Below, piece after piece: positions 61,216-64,000 of a stretch of 64,000 nt of DNA. The DNA lies in contig JAOVFP010000017.1 in the NCBI GenBank assembly GCA_025738555.1, forward strand, positions 2,666,001 to 2,730,000, in the 5' to 3' direction. The DNA is from Cyathus striatus. Its lineage: Eukaryota > Basidiomycota > Agaricomycetes > Agaricales > Nidulariaceae. Below the pieces are notes generated by a model, which did no database searches, was not told the DNA's origin, and saw nothing but the letters and a program-made list of their open reading frames with translations. Both the position numbers and the translations under genes were made by a program. How positions within the stretch are numbered: position 1 is the first letter of the stretch; every line of letters begins with the position of its first letter.

Positions 61216-61854
61216 GCACAATATACCCCGTAACTTATTGTTTTATTCGTGTTGCTTATACATCTAGGCGGCAGATACTACCTTCTGTAACCAGTGGTTT
61301 ACACGCAATTAATTGTACTTGTTACACCCGAAACTGGATTCTCGCCTCGCTTGCATTGGTCCTCTGGCACCTTATTACCGGCTTGACGATATGGATACGC
61401 TGATAAGGCGGTACCACTCTCTGCGGAAGTTTGACTAGCGTATCATTTCTGTTAGCCCACAGGCATGAAATAAGGATAGGTCATTCAAGTCATCAATTAA
61501 TCGCTCTATGAAAACAGACCTTCGCACGTACAGATTGGATATTTTAACACCTCAAGGCAGCATACGTTGTGCAGCCGTACTGAACTCTAACGGGCTTGCT
61601 CAATGACCACATAGCGAATCTATGCGACACGGAAGCTAGAGTTCTTGAATAATGCTTGTAGGAGGTGCTCACTGCTCTGCTGGTTCTGGAGTACATCGTT
61701 GTGCTCTGTAGATCTCAACACATCAACGAGATCTTGGTTCAGGGTTGTTTTCTCCGAATTCGTAATAGACATCGCATTACGATTAACCCTCAATCACCGA
61801 AACAACTCTCTCCCCAACTCCATTACATGCTTCCACCACCATCATATTCGCAGA

Positions 61855-62015
61855 GAACGATTCCGAGAGATACCTCACTGGAATCTCATTTCCCCGCGAT
61901 ATCGAGTTCATCCCCACATGAAACCAGCGACTCCTCCACATCTACAAGCCGTCAGCCTCCACATATACTGATGATGGAGATACAGAATGCACCAAATGGA
62001 TCATTCTTGGATCGT
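61855..62015 (-). pseudogene. Antisense PKS ACP fragment, copy D
   Basis: Minus strand gives NDPFGAFCISIIS (intron text), then VDVEESLVSCGDELDIAG, with an extra base before the Asp that breaks the ACP motif, and, past a deletion, IPVRYLSESFSANMMVV. Same order as the copy at 53700-53940. Confidence 0.65.
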
Positions 62016-62145
62016 CTTGCCCAACCTCCAACACAGCAAGAACTGAGGTTGGGTGTGGATGTGTTGGCGTGTATTGTGCCGAAGGGTCGATTGCCTTTAA
62101 TTGATTCCATGGTGATCGAGAACGGATCAAACAAGTCGGAGTGAT

Positions 62146-62975
62146 TTGATTGTGTCTGTTGTGCAACGCCCTTGGGAGGCTCGGGCGATGCTCAGAGTGT
62201 TGCAAACTTTTTTGAAAGTCCCTTCGGACTTACTCATTATTGCTTGTATTCACTTCAAATTTTACGAATCGATAGTAATACATCTAAATGTTTTTAATTC
62301 CAAATTATATAAAAAACCACTGACAGGAGGTCATTATATAAAGCGCAAAGTGAGGCCTAGTCCAAATCAGGGAGTTGCAAACTTTTGTCATGTTATGTCA
62401 CGGCGCGGTGATGATGTTCGTAAGCAAATCTCGGTATTGTCCGTTGATTATCACCCCTTTGAAGACCCTTCGATCGTGATAGATCTTCAAGCGGAGATTG
62501 GAATTCAATGCGTTTCGAGAGCAGATGTCGTGCTCTGCATCTTCAAACAGAATATCTTCACTCCTCCTACTCAATTTACATTCTGTCTTTTGCAATATGA
62601 TTTATCATATAGTAATAAAAATTTTACCAAATTATATTTCTTTAGAGTAAATATATCAGATGATAGAAGCTAAACAGTACAATTTTTACATTTTGCAAGA
62701 CATAGATAGTGTTCTGTATTTATTAAATCTTGCAGTATACTCTTTTATTTTGCAGATTCAAGTAGATGGGACATATCACTTCCAATCCTGAGAGTTGTTA
62801 AGGCAAGTGTGCGAAGGGTATGGGTCGAAAAATGTGAGTTTGCATTACTATGTCACTTTGCATGCCGATGACCATGATAGCATAAGTAGATATACACGAA
62901 CAGTATGAACTTCAAGCGCACATATGGTTGGAATACATAAAGGATGGTAGTGGGGTATTCTGATTCAGGGAAAAT
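62146..62975 (+). other. A/T-rich unit-specific insert with an unexplained 175-codon frame
   Basis: Sequence not found elsewhere in the window, placed between duplicated blocks. Frame 62146-62673 is open for 175 codons, unusual for such A/T-rich DNA, and includes RRGDDVRKQISVLSVDYHPFE. No family is recognised. The text GTTGCAAACTTTT occurs at 62199 and again at 62375. It may be a transposon relic. Confidence 0.25.
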
Positions 62976-62992
62976 ATGAGTAAGTACTTGAT

Positions 62993-63518
62993 CAAATCTA
63001 AAGTCATTCAAGGCATTGACCTTTCACAGACACATATGCAAGGTATGAGTCATGAGGAAGGGATACCCTTGCTATTGCAAACCCTGTCCGATGGTGATCC
63101 GGTCCAGGTTGTGGTGAATAGGAAAGCGAATAAAGTAGCGCAGAGCCCTGGATTTGCAAGTGATGCTATTTTCCGCGAACTTAGACTGAACAGCGCAAGT
63201 AAAGGGCGCATTGTCAAGAAGACCCATTCAAAGGAGCTTTCGAATAGTACTATAGGAATAGTGAAGGATGTGTTGGAAGTTGGGCAGAACGATCCGTTCG
63301 GTGCGTTCTGCATCTCTATCATAAGCGTATGTGGAGGCTGATAGTTTGTAGACATAGAGGAATCACTGATTTCATGTGGGATGAACTTGATATCGTTTGC
63401 GCAGATGCGAGGGAATGTACTTCAGATGCTGCGTGTTGAAATTCCGGTGAGGTATCTCTTGGAATTGTTCTCTGTGAATAAGACAGTGGTGGATGTGTTG
63501 AAGAGAGTTGGGGAATAG
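62993..63518 (+). pseudogene. PKS KR-ACP fragment, copy D
   Basis: Matches PKS from SKVIQGIDLSQTHM to the stop: HEEGIPLLLQTLSDGDP, ASDAIFRELRLNSASKGR, then the ACP with GMNLIS in place of GMDSIS, so the phosphopantetheine Ser is lost. The start of KR is missing. Confidence 0.8.
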
Positions 63519-64000
63519 GGTGTTTTGGGTGGTTGAGGGTTTTGAATTTTGAGGAAACGTGTCCGAGTATCGTTGTTGGTATGGGTGCCATTGAGATTGG
63601 AGTACGATAATTAGAACGAACATCTGACAGCGAGAGTACTTAAATGGGATTACTTAGTCTTGGTCATGCGCATAATTCTGGAGCAGCTCGTTAGGCTCTG
63701 TAAGTGTACGGCGGCGCGATGTGCTGCCTCGGTGTAGTTAAGGGACTTAATCTATAATATATAAGGGCTTGTTTCTTGAATGTCCTAGTTGGCACTCTCA
63801 ATGGATTATGTCTGCGGGTCTACCTGTATCGCCTCGCTGGGGCGATGTGCTGGTCAAATTTCCGCAGAGTGGTGCCTATTTGCCTATCCATACTGTCAAA
63901 CAAGGGCCAATGCAAGCTGACTACATACAGGGAGCGAGAATTAAAATATTCAGTTGCCACTTCCTTCCCTCCTTCCTTCGAGTGCAGAATACTACTATCG
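63519..64000. other. PKS-derived 3' flank, end of window
   Basis: Repeats the flank text seen at 44.1, 48.3 and 58.8 kb (GTGCTGGTCAAATTTCCGCA near 63849). No gene is seen. Confidence 0.5.

Noticed and set aside
1..64000. tRNA or rRNA genes
   Set aside because: None was seen; the only tRNA-like match is the short primer-binding site of the copia element.

Overview
This 64 kb window is nuclear DNA from a filamentous basidiomycete, most likely an Agaricomycete. The genes carry many GT-AG introns of about 50 bases. The protein families (Utp20, Ctk3, Mx-like dynamin, reducing polyketide synthase) and the retroelements (Ngaro/DIRS-type with a GHGIRIG recombinase, Ty1/copia) are those usual in mushroom-forming fungi. 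All functions are read from motifs; no database search was made.

Layout. 1-9.6 kb is a conserved housekeeping block: the 3' part of UTP20 (ribosome biogenesis) followed by a complete four-exon CTK3 (RNA polymerase II CTD kinase subunit). 9.8-30.3 kb holds two paralogous dynamin-like GTPase genes on the minus strand. They look like a former tandem pair pushed apart by about 13 kb of transposons: a decayed tyrosine-recombinase retrotransposon (13.3-18.1 kb), a young copia element with 98% identical LTRs and one nonsense codon (19.18-24.61 kb), and a PIF/Harbinger-type MITE with very long compound inverted repeats (25.63-26.46 kb). The first dynamin copy has an early in-frame TAG; the second looks intact.

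31.7-33.0 kb has the first copy of a small uncharacterised gene family (called family C here), followed by an inverted piece of itself and a dynamin remnant. 34.95-43.29 kb is one large polyketide synthase gene. I could splice it through 21 exons into a single 2,431-codon frame with the order adenylation/acyl-AMP-ligase-like, ACP, KS, AT, DH, KR, ACP. It has no ER, methyltransferase or release domain.

43.3-64 kb is a mosaic of four diverged duplicated units. Each has a family C gene, then a gene for a putative mitochondrial two-RRM protein, then a piece of the 3' end of the polyketide synthase (KR-ACP sense, or ACP antisense). The units also contain a captured piece of a Nam8-like RNA-binding gene, a possible methyltransferase remnant, a Tc1/mariner-like element nested at the edge of a second MITE, and a 0.5 kb inverted duplication. 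Every copy of the RRM gene and of the PKS fragments is broken, by different lesions. The locus therefore looks like a rapidly rearranging secondary-metabolite subregion with one apparently intact synthase and a graveyard of its 3' modules.
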